26,335 nt of DNA, from positions 1 to 26,335 of IMG/VR virus record IMGVR_UViG_3300023178_000228, one strand, 5' to 3'. How positions within the stretch are numbered: position 1 is the first letter of the stretch; each line of letters opens with the position of its first letter. This DNA is from a virus. The translations under genes were made by a program, and so were the position numbers. Of this stretch, positions 1-7,133 are shown one piece after another. Under the pieces are notes generated by a model that had not been told where the DNA came from, did no database searches, and worked only from the letters and a program-made list of their open reading frames with translations.

Positions 1-22
1 GGCTACAGTTTGAGGAAGAATT

Positions 23-229
23 ATGGTTAATCCAGCACTAGATAAACCTTACATTACATTGATTTGTAATCCGTATGAACACGAAACATCTGTCAATACA
101 CGAGTAACGATTGATGTAATGGAAAAAGATTTAAGTCGAGATGATATGATTAAAGTCCTAGAAGACTTTATGAAAGCAATAGGCTATCATTTCAATAAAG
201 ATGAACATTTAGGAATTGAATATGAGTGA
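23..229 (+). CDS. Small conserved-looking phage protein, function unknown
   Basis: This 68-residue acidic protein starts at an ATG preceded by a GAGGA ribosome-binding site at about 12-16. I do not recognise a family. The C-terminal half, a helix-like stretch with LEDFMKAIGYHF, resembles the short 'FL+A+GY' endings seen in many small phage proteins, but that is only an impression. Its stop overlaps the start of the clamp-loader gene by 8 bases, so it is translated in the same operon. In T4 the large clamp-loader gene 44 lies directly before gene 62, so this gene would be an insert between them if gene 44 lies just upstream. No membrane segment or cysteine cluster is visible. Confidence 0.7.
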   Translation: MVNPALDKPYITLICNPYEHETSVNTRVTIDVMEKDLSRDDMIKVLEDFMKAIGYHFNKDEHLGIEYE

Positions 230-683
230 TGCAATTTTAGAAGGCTTTGGCTCTGCAGTAGAAGAGATTAAAGAAGAAGAGTTTAATGAAAAGCTCTCTA
301 AAATTTCTCCTTTTGACTTTGTTAACAGCATTAACTTTACAAAACAGAATTTAATTATTGATGAGAGGACTGAGAACGAATACAATCCTTTTATCGTTAA
401 TCGTGGGTTAGGTTTTAATCCTGATACAGTAATTGCATCGAATGAAATGAACTCACGTCCACACCTAGATAAAAAAATGCAATATGATTTTTTACAGGCA
501 GTGGTAAGAAAAGGCAAACGCTATGGTAAATGGCTAAAGAGTGAAGAAGAAAATTTAGAACTAATACAGAAGCAGTTTGGGTATAGTTTTAATAAAGCTA
601 AAGAGGCTCTCCGTATTTTGACAGAAGAACAGTTGCAGGAGATCCGTGAGTATCAAGAAACATCTAAAGGTGGAAAGTTATAA
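222..683 (+). CDS. 62: Clamp loader small subunit, T4 gp62-like
   Basis: The 153-residue product resembles the small subunit of the T4 clamp loader, which with gp44 loads the gp45 sliding clamp for the replicative polymerase. The signature is the central block NPFIVNRGLGFNPDTVIASN followed by EMNSRPHLDKKMQYDFL and RKGKRYGKWLK, a pattern shared by gp62 of T4-like marine phages. It is somewhat shorter than T4 gp62 (187 residues). The ATG at 222 is chosen over an in-frame TTG at 216 because it is the first canonical start and overlaps the stop of the preceding gene. Its position just before regA is the T4 order. The first 30 residues are acidic and variable. Confidence 0.88.
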   Translation: MSDAILEGFGSAVEEIKEEEFNEKLSKISPFDFVNSINFTKQNLIIDERTENEYNPFIVNRGLGFNPDTVIASNEMNSRPHLDKKMQYDFLQAVVRKGKRYGKWLKSEEENLELIQKQFGYSFNKAKEALRILTEEQLQEIREYQETSKGGKL

Positions 684-686
684 ATA
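679..686 (+). promoter_or_regulatory. TATAAATA box (possible T4-type late promoter) before regA
   Basis: The octamer TATAAATA overlaps the stop codon of the gp62 gene and lies 43 bases before the regA start. It is identical to the T4 late promoter core read by gp55-RNA polymerase. RegA is not a classical late gene, and in AT-rich DNA one octamer can arise by chance, so this call is weak. Confidence 0.3.
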
Positions 687-728
687 TCCTTGTCCATTGT
701 TATGGAATATATTAATAAGGTAAATTGA

Positions 729-1148
729 ATGATTGACAAAGATAATTTCTTTGGTATTAGCTTTCCTGGTTACGAGCCTCTAGAGGTACAGCTTAATACA
801 CCCGACGACTTTTTAAAGGTAAAGGAAACTTTATCTCGCATCGGTGTAGCTTCTAGAAAAGACAATGTTTTATATCAATCTTGTCATATTTTGCACAAGA
901 AAGGTAGATACTTTATTACGCATTTTAAAGAACTTTTTGCACTTGATGGCAAACAGACTGACATGACTGATAACGACCTGCAACGAAGGAATACTATTGC
1001 AAGATTGCTTCAAGAATGGGGACTTATTAAAATACTTAAAGAAGAAGGATTAGAGTACGCTCCTTTAAGTCAAATTAAAATTATAGCGTTTAAAGATAAA
1101 CATGATTGGAACCTCGTTCCTAAATATAATATTGGAAAGAAATACTAA
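729..1148 (+). CDS. regA: Translational repressor RegA
   Basis: The 139-residue protein matches T4 RegA, an RNA-binding repressor that competes with ribosomes at start sites of early phage mRNAs. The T4 signatures are all visible in order: DDFLKVKETLSRIGVASRKD, VLYQSCHILHKKGRYFITHF, the RRNTIARLLQEWGLI helix and the C-terminal KHDWNLVPKYNIG. T4 RegA has 122 residues. The extra length here is mostly an N-terminal extension of about 15 residues (FFGISFPGYEPLEV). The ATG at 729 follows an AAGG-containing stretch. The gene sits between gp62 and downstream accessory genes, as in related phages. Family identity is clear; which mRNAs it represses cannot be read from the sequence. Confidence 0.95.
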   Translation: MIDKDNFFGISFPGYEPLEVQLNTPDDFLKVKETLSRIGVASRKDNVLYQSCHILHKKGRYFITHFKELFALDGKQTDMTDNDLQRRNTIARLLQEWGLIKILKEEGLEYAPLSQIKIIAFKDKHDWNLVPKYNIGKKY

Positions 1149-1154
1149 AAATAA

Positions 1155-1736
1155 ATGCTGATTAATATTCACCCCTTGATTTGTTTTCAAGACAGTGTCC
1201 TGTCTGCAAAAGAATGCGAACATATAATTGAATTAGCTGAGCCTCACATGACTCGTGCAACTGTCATGTCAGAAGAGAATGGTGGTTTACACGCATCGAG
1301 AACAGGTAACTATCATTTTATTAAGAAAGGTGAGGACACTATTGTAGACACTGTATACCGCAGAGTTTCAACACTTTGTGGCATGCCTATAGAATGGGGT
1401 GAGGCTATGCAGGTAATTAGTTACGACCAAACACAAGAGTATGCACCTCATTTTGATACTTTTGAACTTAAACACATGCCTGAACAAGAGGCGAGAGGCG
1501 GTCAACGAATATTAACAGCACTATGCTATTTGAACACACCAATGTCAGGAGGAGGAACAACCTTTCCTGAATTGAACAGAACTATTGATGCTAAACAAGG
1601 GCGCATGGTAGTATTCCAAAACACTTTTAATGGAGGAACTGTCAGACATCCTTGGTCCAAACACGGAGGAGATCCTGTTGGGATGGGCATTAAATGGGCG
1701 TGTAATATTTGGTTTAGAGAATCTACATTTAAATAG
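1155..1736 (+). CDS. 2OG-Fe(II) oxygenase, prolyl 4-hydroxylase type
   Basis: The 193-residue protein has the double-stranded beta-helix motifs of a prolyl-4-hydroxylase-like dioxygenase. These enzymes use 2-oxoglutarate, O2 and Fe(II) to hydroxylate a protein or peptide side chain. The iron triad is H99 and D101 (APHFDTF) plus distal H170 (WSKHGGDPV), and K180 in GIKWACNIWFRE would bind 2-oxoglutarate. GGGTTFPEL and GRMVVFQN are typical core strands. The start lies 6 bases after the regA stop. The length fits a single catalytic domain with no targeting signal. Its substrate is unknown. It is one of four oxygenases in this window, and they differ markedly from one another. Confidence 0.92.
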   Translation: MLINIHPLICFQDSVLSAKECEHIIELAEPHMTRATVMSEENGGLHASRTGNYHFIKKGEDTIVDTVYRRVSTLCGMPIEWGEAMQVISYDQTQEYAPHFDTFELKHMPEQEARGGQRILTALCYLNTPMSGGGTTFPELNRTIDAKQGRMVVFQNTFNGGTVRHPWSKHGGDPVGMGIKWACNIWFRESTFK

Positions 1737-1768
1737 AAAAAACTGAGCTAACTATTATACATATTAAT

Positions 1769-1787
1769 GAGGCGCCGAAAGGGCCTC
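1769..1787 (+). terminator. GNRA-type hairpin between oxygenase and hsp20
   Basis: GAGGC pairs with GCCTC, and two further C-G pairs close a GAAA tetraloop, leaving one bulged G. No T-run follows, so it may act as a weak terminator, an mRNA-stabilising hairpin or a processing site rather than a classical intrinsic terminator. Confidence 0.5.
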
Positions 1788-1825
1788 AAAATCTAACCTT
1801 GCTAAATTTATAGGAGGAAAGCAAA

Positions 1826-2269
1826 ATGGTAAGACGATATACTACAGCCACGATGGCTGATTTTCTAAACGATGTAGCACCTTTCACGGTAGGCTTTGAT
1901 AAGGTACTAGATAATATTGCTAATGTTTCTGACATTGCACACAATTATCCCCCTTACAACATCGTAAAAAATGATGACGAATCATTCGTTATCGAACTTG
2001 CAGCAGCAGGTTTCCGTAAGGACGAGTTTAATATTCAGCACGTTCCACATAACGGAAACAAGCTAGTTGTACAGGGTGTTCAGGATCGCGGAGAAGATAA
2101 GCGTGATTTTGTACATAAAGGAATCGGCGCAAGAAACTTTACTAGATCATTTGCACTAACAGATGATGTAGTAGTTGACGGTGCTAAATTTGAAGACGGT
2201 ATGCTTCTCATCTCACTCAAAAGAGTTATTCCAGAAGAGAAGAAAACAAAAGAAATTAAAGTTAAATAA
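1826..2269 (+). CDS. hsp20: Small heat shock protein, Hsp20/IbpA family
   Basis: The 147-residue product is an alpha-crystallin-domain chaperone that would hold unfolding proteins in the infected cell or during virion assembly. The N-terminal part (GFDKVLDNIAN, then YPPYNIVKNDDESFVIELAAAGF) is very similar to bacterial IbpA-type proteins. The crystallin domain runs from about residue 40 to 130 and ends with FEDGMLLISLKR, which is the conserved A-x-x-x-G-L-L/M segment, followed by a lysine-rich tail. A strong AGGAGG site lies 9 bases before the start. Hsp20 genes are a well-known shared feature of T4-like cyanophages, so it supports the placement of this genome. No oddity is visible. Confidence 0.95.
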   Translation: MVRRYTTATMADFLNDVAPFTVGFDKVLDNIANVSDIAHNYPPYNIVKNDDESFVIELAAAGFRKDEFNIQHVPHNGNKLVVQGVQDRGEDKRDFVHKGIGARNFTRSFALTDDVVVDGAKFEDGMLLISLKRVIPEEKKTKEIKVK

Positions 2270-2282
2270 TTAGGAGTAAAAC

Positions 2283-2615
2283 ATGGCCGACGTGCGTATT
2301 TTAAAATTGGTATCAGGTGAAGATATTATTGGAGACATCAAAGAGATTGATGTTGAAGGCAAAGAGTTTATCCTAGTTAATAAACCTATGTTGGTGGTTA
2401 TGATGCCAAAGCAGGAAAACCCTAACGAATATGCCGTCGGCCTTGTTCCGTATGCACCGTTTGCGGAAGGGAACCAAGTACCTATTATGCCGCAACACAT
2501 TGTTTCAATTTACAGCCCAGAAGCAGGTCTAAGAAACGAATACAGTACTAGATTTGGTTCTGGATTAGTTGTACCTGATAATAAAATAGACACTAAAAAA
2601 TTACTCAACGGATAA
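2283..2615 (+). CDS. Sm-like small phage protein
   Basis: The 110-residue protein starts with VRILKLVSGEDIIGDIKEID, which has the look of an Sm1 motif (a bent beta-strand pair with G-E-x-x-x-G). It continues with two further predicted strands (FILVNKPMLVVMM, YAVGLVPYAPF). Sm-like proteins are small ring-forming folds, often RNA-binding. Similar short proteins occur in T4-like marine phages next to hsp20 and the polymerase gene. The assignment rests on motif appearance only. A GGAG site precedes the ATG by 6 bases, and the gene sits 13 bases after hsp20. A role in RNA binding would fit its place near RegA but is inference. Confidence 0.75.
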   Translation: MADVRILKLVSGEDIIGDIKEIDVEGKEFILVNKPMLVVMMPKQENPNEYAVGLVPYAPFAEGNQVPIMPQHIVSIYSPEAGLRNEYSTRFGSGLVVPDNKIDTKKLLNG

Positions 2616-2617
2616 TA

Positions 2618-3031
2618 ATGTACGAGTATCGTTGTAACATTGTTAGAGTAGTAGATGGAGATACAGTAGATGTGGATATCGACTTGGGCTTCGGTATATG
2701 GATCCGCAATGAGCGCGTTCGTCTCTATGGTATCGACACACCGGAAAGTAGAACCCGTAATAAAGTCGAAAAGAAATACGGATTGTACGCAAAGGAATTC
2801 CTCAAATCTATTCTTGGAAAACAATCCGTGCTACGAACTAAAAAAGACGAAGCAGGGAAATACGGTAGAATACTCGGAGAGTTTATCGTTTACGACTCGA
2901 AAGAGGATAGATCTCTTAGTGTAAAAGACATTATGATCCGAGAACATATTGGTGTACCTTACTTTGGGCAATCCAAAGAAGAAATTGCAGAAGCACATTT
3001 AAGAAATTACGAACTATTAGGCGACATTTAA
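2618..3031 (+). CDS. Thermonuclease (staphylococcal nuclease-like)
   Basis: The 137-residue protein has the SNase fold motifs. VVDGDTVDVDIDLGFG carries the calcium-binding aspartates, RVRLYGIDTPESR contains the catalytic Arg plus D and E, and GKYGRILGEFIVY carries the second arginine motif. Members cleave DNA or RNA to 3'-phosphomononucleotides with Ca2+. There is no signal peptide, so it should act in the infected cell, for example in host DNA breakdown or nucleotide salvage. The start is 2 bases after the preceding stop. The length is normal for the catalytic domain alone. All key residues of the family appear to be present. Confidence 0.92.
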   Translation: MYEYRCNIVRVVDGDTVDVDIDLGFGIWIRNERVRLYGIDTPESRTRNKVEKKYGLYAKEFLKSILGKQSVLRTKKDEAGKYGRILGEFIVYDSKEDRSLSVKDIMIREHIGVPYFGQSKEEIAEAHLRNYELLGDI

Positions 3032-3042
3032 CAAAATAGTTC

Positions 3043-3071
3043 TTGACATTCACTCCACAAGAGTGTATAAT
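3043..3071 (+). promoter_or_regulatory. Sigma70-type promoter of the DNA polymerase gene
   Basis: A perfect TTGACA (3043-3048) and a perfect TATAAT (3066-3071) are separated by 17 bases. Transcription would start near 3078, giving a leader of about 20 bases with a GAGGTGGAG ribosome site before the ATG at 3099. It lies in the gap after the nuclease gene, so the polymerase can be expressed by host RNA polymerase. Confidence 0.9.
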
Positions 3072-3098
3072 ATGGTTCTAACTTGAGGTGGAGTCTAC

Positions 3099-5597
3099 AT
3101 GAACTTTTATACTTACGCTAAGCACTACGGCAACAAAATACATGTTCGTGGTGTTAAAAATGGTAAGCGTTTTATAGCAAGACACGACTTTAGTCCTACT
3201 TTGTATGTAAAGTCGGACAAACCCTCCCCCTTTAAAAGCATGTTTGGAGAAAAGATTTCTCCTATACTATTTGATACTAACAAAGAAGCATCCGAGTTTG
3301 TAGATCGCTATAAAGAAGTTTCTAACTTTCCTATTTTTGGACAAACCCAATGGGGGTATCAATATCTAACTGAAAGGTATCCAGGTACTGTTGAATGGAA
3401 TGCTGAAAACATTGCCATTTATTCTATAGATATCGAAACAAGTTCTGAGAATGGCTTTCCCCAAGTAGACAATCCTATTGAAGAAGTTCTACTGATTACC
3501 TTACAAAACAATTTTACAAAAGACATTACTACATTTGGTGTAGGTTCATTTACACCTACTGCACACACCAAACATTTAAACGTAGAATATATTCAGTGTG
3601 ATACTGAACGTGCTTTGTTGTTTAAGTTTATGGACTGGTGGAAACAAAACTGTCCTGATGTTATAACAGGTTGGAACTCCTCTCTGTTTGACATTCCTTA
3701 TCTTGTTGCTCGTACTGATAGACTTTTGGGAGACGATCATAAAAAGATGTACTCTCCTTTTGGTTTGGTTTCTCGTCGTGTAATTAACATGCAAGGCAGA
3801 GAACAAACCACATACGACATTCAAGGTGTTGCACAGTTAGACTATTTGGACTTGTATAAGAAGTTTACATACACTGCACAAGAGTCCTACAAACTAGATT
3901 ATATTGCTGAGGTAGAACTAGGGCACAAAAAACTAGACAATCCCTTTGACACTTTTAAAGAGTTTTACGACAACGACTGGAACTTGTTTGTTGAGTATAA
4001 CATTATTGACACCGTCCTTGTTGATGAACTAGAGGACAAGATGAAGTTGATTGAACTTTGTCTAACTATGGCATACGATGCTAAGTGTAATTATCAAGAT
4101 GTTTTTTCTTCTGTTAGGACTTGGGATTGTTTGTTGTACAATCATTTGATTGATCAAAATGTTGTAATACACCAGCGCCCGGAACGTCCAGCAAGAACTA
4201 TTGCTGGTGCTTTTGTACAAGAGCCTATTGCAGGACAATACGAGTGGGTTGCATCTTTTGACGCTACCTCACTTTATCCTTCTATTATTATGCAGTACAA
4301 TATGTCTCCTGAAACTCTTGTGCCAGGTAATACTTATGATGTAACTGTTGATAGTTTGTTAGATGGAAAAAACGATCTATCTGATTTGAAGAAAGATGAC
4401 TATGCAATGACTGCGAATGGTTATTGTTTTACCCGAACACGAATGGGTTACTTTCCTGAAATTGTTAGTAAGTTTTTTGATGACAGACAAAAGTATAAGC
4501 GTCTAATGATTGACGCTCAGAACAAATATGAGGAAACTGGAGACAAGAAGTATCAGAAGGATATATCTAAATTTAATAACTTCCAGATGGCTCGTAAGAT
4601 TCAACTAAACAGTTTATATGGTGCAATGGCTAACGAATACTTTCGTTATTATGACGATCGAATTGCAGAAGGCATTACCCTGACTGGACAATATATTATT
4701 AGGCAAACTGCTACTGCACTTGATAAGTTTATAAACAAGGTGTGTGATACTGAAAATAAAATGTACAGTTTTTATTCTGACACAGACTCATGTTACATTA
4801 CTCTAAAGCCTCTTGTAGATAAGTTTTTTGCAGACAAGCCTAAAGAAAAAATTATTGACATTTTAGATAAGATTGGTAGTGAGCAGATAGAGCCTTGTAT
4901 TGATAAGGCAATGCGTAATCTAGCTAACTACACAAATGCTTTTGAACATAAATTGTTCTTTAAGCGTGAGGCAATCGCCGATAATTGTATCTGGGTTGCT
5001 AAAAAACGATACGCTATGAATGTTTACGACAACGAAGGTGTTCGTTATAAGGAACCTAAACTAAAGGTTATGGGTTTAGAAATTGTTCGTTCCTCTACTC
5101 CTGGTTGTGTTCGAGACAGTCTAAAAGAAGCAGTTCGTATCTGTCTTACACAAGATGAAAATGCTTTGCACAAGTTTGTAGATGACACAAAGGCGGAGTT
5201 TAACAACAAGAGCCCTGAAGAGATTGCCTTCCCTCGTGGTTGTAATAACTTAGCAAAGTATAGAAGTGCTTCTCACATTTATGAAAAAGGAACACCTATT
5301 CATGTTCGAGGTAGTTTACTGTACAATTATTATTTGAAAGAGAACAAAGTTGGACATAAGTATGAGGACATTAAAGAGGGCGATAAGATTAAATTTTTGT
5401 ATCTCAAGGAGCCCAATGTAGTTAAGGAGAACTGTATGGCATTTATTGGAACTTTGCCGAAAGAGTTTGGCGTACACAAATACATAGATTATGACACAAT
5501 GTTTCAGAAAGCATTTTTAGAGCCTATGGATACTATCGTTAAATCGCTAGGTTGGAATACGGAGCCTCAAGCAACATTAGAAGATCTGTTCTCATGA
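3099..5597 (+). CDS. 43: DNA polymerase, family B, T4 gp43-like
   Basis: The 832-residue replicative polymerase carries both activities of T4 gp43. The 3'-5' exonuclease Exo I motif has D111 and E113 (SIDIETSS), closely matching T4 D112/E114, and ITGWNSSLFDIPYL is Exo II. In the polymerase domain, motif A is FDATSLYPSII with D388, motif B is KIQLNSLYGAMANEY, and motif C is YSDTDS with D561 and D563. It is shorter than T4 gp43 (898 residues) but looks complete. The C-terminus ends in a short acidic/hydrophobic peptide (QATLEDLFS), which resembles clamp-binding tails of phage polymerases. The ATG follows a strong ribosome site, and the stop overlaps the next start (ATGA). Confidence 0.98.
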   Translation: MNFYTYAKHYGNKIHVRGVKNGKRFIARHDFSPTLYVKSDKPSPFKSMFGEKISPILFDTNKEASEFVDRYKEVSNFPIFGQTQWGYQYLTERYPGTVEWNAENIAIYSIDIETSSENGFPQVDNPIEEVLLITLQNNFTKDITTFGVGSFTPTAHTKHLNVEYIQCDTERALLFKFMDWWKQNCPDVITGWNSSLFDIPYLVARTDRLLGDDHKKMYSPFGLVSRRVINMQGREQTTYDIQGVAQLDYLDLYKKFTYTAQESYKLDYIAEVELGHKKLDNPFDTFKEFYDNDWNLFVEYNIIDTVLVDELEDKMKLIELCLTMAYDAKCNYQDVFSSVRTWDCLLYNHLIDQNVVIHQRPERPARTIAGAFVQEPIAGQYEWVASFDATSLYPSIIMQYNMSPETLVPGNTYDVTVDSLLDGKNDLSDLKKDDYAMTANGYCFTRTRMGYFPEIVSKFFDDRQKYKRLMIDAQNKYEETGDKKYQKDISKFNNFQMARKIQLNSLYGAMANEYFRYYDDRIAEGITLTGQYIIRQTATALDKFINKVCDTENKMYSFYSDTDSCYITLKPLVDKFFADKPKEKIIDILDKIGSEQIEPCIDKAMRNLANYTNAFEHKLFFKREAIADNCIWVAKKRYAMNVYDNEGVRYKEPKLKVMGLEIVRSSTPGCVRDSLKEAVRICLTQDENALHKFVDDTKAEFNNKSPEEIAFPRGCNNLAKYRSASHIYEKGTPIHVRGSLLYNYYLKENKVGHKYEDIKEGDKIKFLYLKEPNVVKENCMAFIGTLPKEFGVHKYIDYDTMFQKAFLEPMDTIVKSLGWNTEPQATLEDLFS

Positions 5598-5821
5598 GTT
5601 GGTGGGATAGATTAGTAGCACGCATTGTTGCGTGGTTTGAGCGTCCGGTGGAAGAAAATCCTCTCGATAAGGCGATAGTAGAAAAACTTCCACAAGAAGG
5701 TGAAGTAAATAAAGTTTATCAAGCACGTTGGGTTTGGTACCATACAATACTTGCAATAGAATTGTTTTTTACTAATCTTCTTTTGTTGTTTATATTGTTT
5801 GTAGTAGCATTAAAATTATGA
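5594..5821 (+). CDS. Small single-pass membrane protein, unknown
   Basis: The 75-residue protein starts at the ATG that overlaps the polymerase stop (ATGA). A longer in-frame reading from 5552 would overlap the polymerase gene needlessly. It has an amphipathic N-terminus (MSWWDRLVARIVAWFER), a polar middle and a C-terminal hydrophobic stretch of about 25 residues (ILAIELFFTNLLLLFILFVV), so it is probably anchored in the inner membrane by its tail. I do not recognise the family. Its stop overlaps the next gene by 4 bases, so all three genes are translationally coupled. Confidence 0.75.
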   Translation: MSWWDRLVARIVAWFERPVEENPLDKAIVEKLPQEGEVNKVYQARWVWYHTILAIELFFTNLLLLFILFVVALKL

Positions 5822-6336
5822 ATTTATTTCTTTTTCAAAACAAATACACTTACTTTGAAAGTCCTTGGCCGCACATTGTAATTGATAACTGTTTGCCTGA
5901 TGACATTGCCAAAGAACTCTCAGATACATTTCTTGAAAAAACAGAGCTCTGGGATGAACTAAAGAATCAGAATATGAACAGCCTGTACAAGATGAATGTT
6001 TTGTTGTCAGGTATATTTAATAAGGATTTGGTAAACGTTTATTCTGATGAATGGAATTTAAACGTACATGTTGCATCAACAGAAATAGAATTAATCAGAG
6101 ATTGGCACACAGATGGGCTTGACAAACGATACCAAATTATATTATACTTAGGAGATGTGAAATGCGGTCAATATGAGATGAAAAATAAAGATGGATGGAC
6201 TAAAACCATTCCATATAAACATAATCGTCTTTTGGCTTGGTATAACGATACCTCCGATAACCCAACTTATCATAGATTTTGGACAGGCGATAAAGACAGG
6301 CATACAGTTAACATGCCAATATACAGGAAAAAATAA
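5818..6336 (+). CDS. 2OG-Fe(II) oxygenase-like protein
   Basis: The 172-residue protein has the outline of a 2-oxoglutarate/Fe(II) dioxygenase. H97 and D99 in RDWHTDG form the HxD pair, QIILYLGD is the following core strand, and the distal histidine is probably H152 with R161 about nine residues later as the 2-oxoglutarate ligand. The N-terminal SPWPHIVIDNCLPDDIAKEL is the usual start of the Tpa1/P4H-like group. The substrate is unknown. It is clearly a different subfamily from the oxygenase at 1155. It overlaps the upstream gene by 4 bases, and the next gene begins immediately after its stop. Confidence 0.85.
   Translation: MNLFLFQNKYTYFESPWPHIVIDNCLPDDIAKELSDTFLEKTELWDELKNQNMNSLYKMNVLLSGIFNKDLVNVYSDEWNLNVHVASTEIELIRDWHTDGLDKRYQIILYLGDVKCGQYEMKNKDGWTKTIPYKHNRLLAWYNDTSDNPTYHRFWTGDKDRHTVNMPIYRKK
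6119..6148 (+). promoter_or_regulatory. Weak candidate promoter before the dehydrogenase gene
   Basis: TTGACA (6119-6124) is followed after 18 bases by TATACT (6143-6148). It lies inside the preceding oxygenase gene, about 190 bases before the dehydrogenase start. The -10 box is imperfect and the position is intragenic, so this is tentative. Confidence 0.35.
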
Positions 6337-7122
6337 ATGAGATTATTAATTGTAGGATATGGATTTGTAGGTAAGGCAACAGAGTATCTTTTTAAAGACT
6401 CTAATGTTGAACTAGATATCCATGATCCAGCACAGGGGTATAATAATAAACACCAAGTGTATGATTATATATTTTTGTGCGTACCAACTGATTTAGATAG
6501 TGGAACTAAAAAATTAAATATTGAAACTCTTAAAACAGTATATGAAGAATGGAAAGATAAAGGGCGTACTGTCGTTAGAAGTACTATTGGTCCTGATCAA
6601 GTAGAACAATTTCCAGAAGCAATTATTATGCCGGAGTTTTTAAGAGAGAAACATTGGAAGGAAGACGTAGACGATAAAGATATACCTATCATTCTTGGCG
6701 GAGAACATGTTTGGTGTGAGCCACTATACATGAAAACTTGTACGTTAGGAAAAGGTGCTACATTTTTTGTGAGTGCCAAACAGGCTTCCATGTTTAAAAT
6801 GGCTCGTAATACTGCTTTAGCTATGAGAGTAGCATTAGCAAACGAGTTTAAAGAAATTTGTGACAGATTAGATGTTGGTTATGATGTGTTGCAAGGAATG
6901 CTTAGTCGCGACAAAGTAATTGGAGGTACACATTGGCAGGTACCTGGTCCAGACGGCAAAGTAGGTTTCGGAGGAAAATGTTTGCCAAAAGACTTGACAC
7001 ACATGAGTACTCTATGTTATAATGATTACAATATAATGGAAGATGCTGTTAAGGCTAATATGATTCGTAAAATAAGAGAAATTGGAACCATGTTAGACGC
7101 GGCCCATGCACATTTCCAGTAA
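6337..7122 (+). CDS. Short UDP-glucose/GDP-mannose 6-dehydrogenase-like protein
   Basis: The 261-residue protein matches the nucleotide-sugar dehydrogenase family, which oxidises the C6 hydroxyl of UDP- or GDP-sugars to a carboxylate with two NAD+. It starts with a Rossmann motif (LLIVGYGFVGKATEYLF), has PEFLREKHWKEDV around residue 100, and the catalytic cysteine C215 in GFGGKCLPKDL. Full-length enzymes have about 390-450 residues. Here the C-terminal UDP-binding domain is missing, and the gene ends about 45 residues after the active site. Short versions occur in marine phages, so this may be a functional reduced form. The start directly follows the previous stop. It would feed acidic sugars to the glycan genes in this window, which is inference. 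Confidence 0.88.
   Translation: MRLLIVGYGFVGKATEYLFKDSNVELDIHDPAQGYNNKHQVYDYIFLCVPTDLDSGTKKLNIETLKTVYEEWKDKGRTVVRSTIGPDQVEQFPEAIIMPEFLREKHWKEDVDDKDIPIILGGEHVWCEPLYMKTCTLGKGATFFVSAKQASMFKMARNTALAMRVALANEFKEICDRLDVGYDVLQGMLSRDKVIGGTHWQVPGPDGKVGFGGKCLPKDLTHMSTLCYNDYNIMEDAVKANMIRKIREIGTMLDAAHAHFQ
6994..7023 (+). promoter_or_regulatory. Intragenic sigma70-type promoter upstream of uvsX
   Basis: TTGACA (6994-6999) and TATAAT (7018-7023) are separated by 18 bases, and a TG one base before the -10 makes an extended -10. It sits within the last 130 bases of the dehydrogenase gene, so an mRNA from it would carry uvsX with a leader of about 100 bases. Confidence 0.6.
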
Positions 7123-7133
7123 GGAGAAATATT

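Noticed and set aside
1-30. Tail end of an upstream gene (possible gp44 clamp-loader large subunit)
   Set aside because: Too short to identify. A stop at 11-13 and another at 28-30 occur in different frames, and nothing in the few codons shows which is used.
732-760. TTGACA near the start of regA
   Set aside because: No -10 box at a workable distance; the bases are simply codons 2-4 of the gene.
3576-3824. Open frames on the minus strand opposite the polymerase and other genes
   Set aside because: They lack ribosome sites, lie fully inside well-identified + strand genes and show low-complexity, cysteine/serine/leucine-rich translations typical of antisense shadows.
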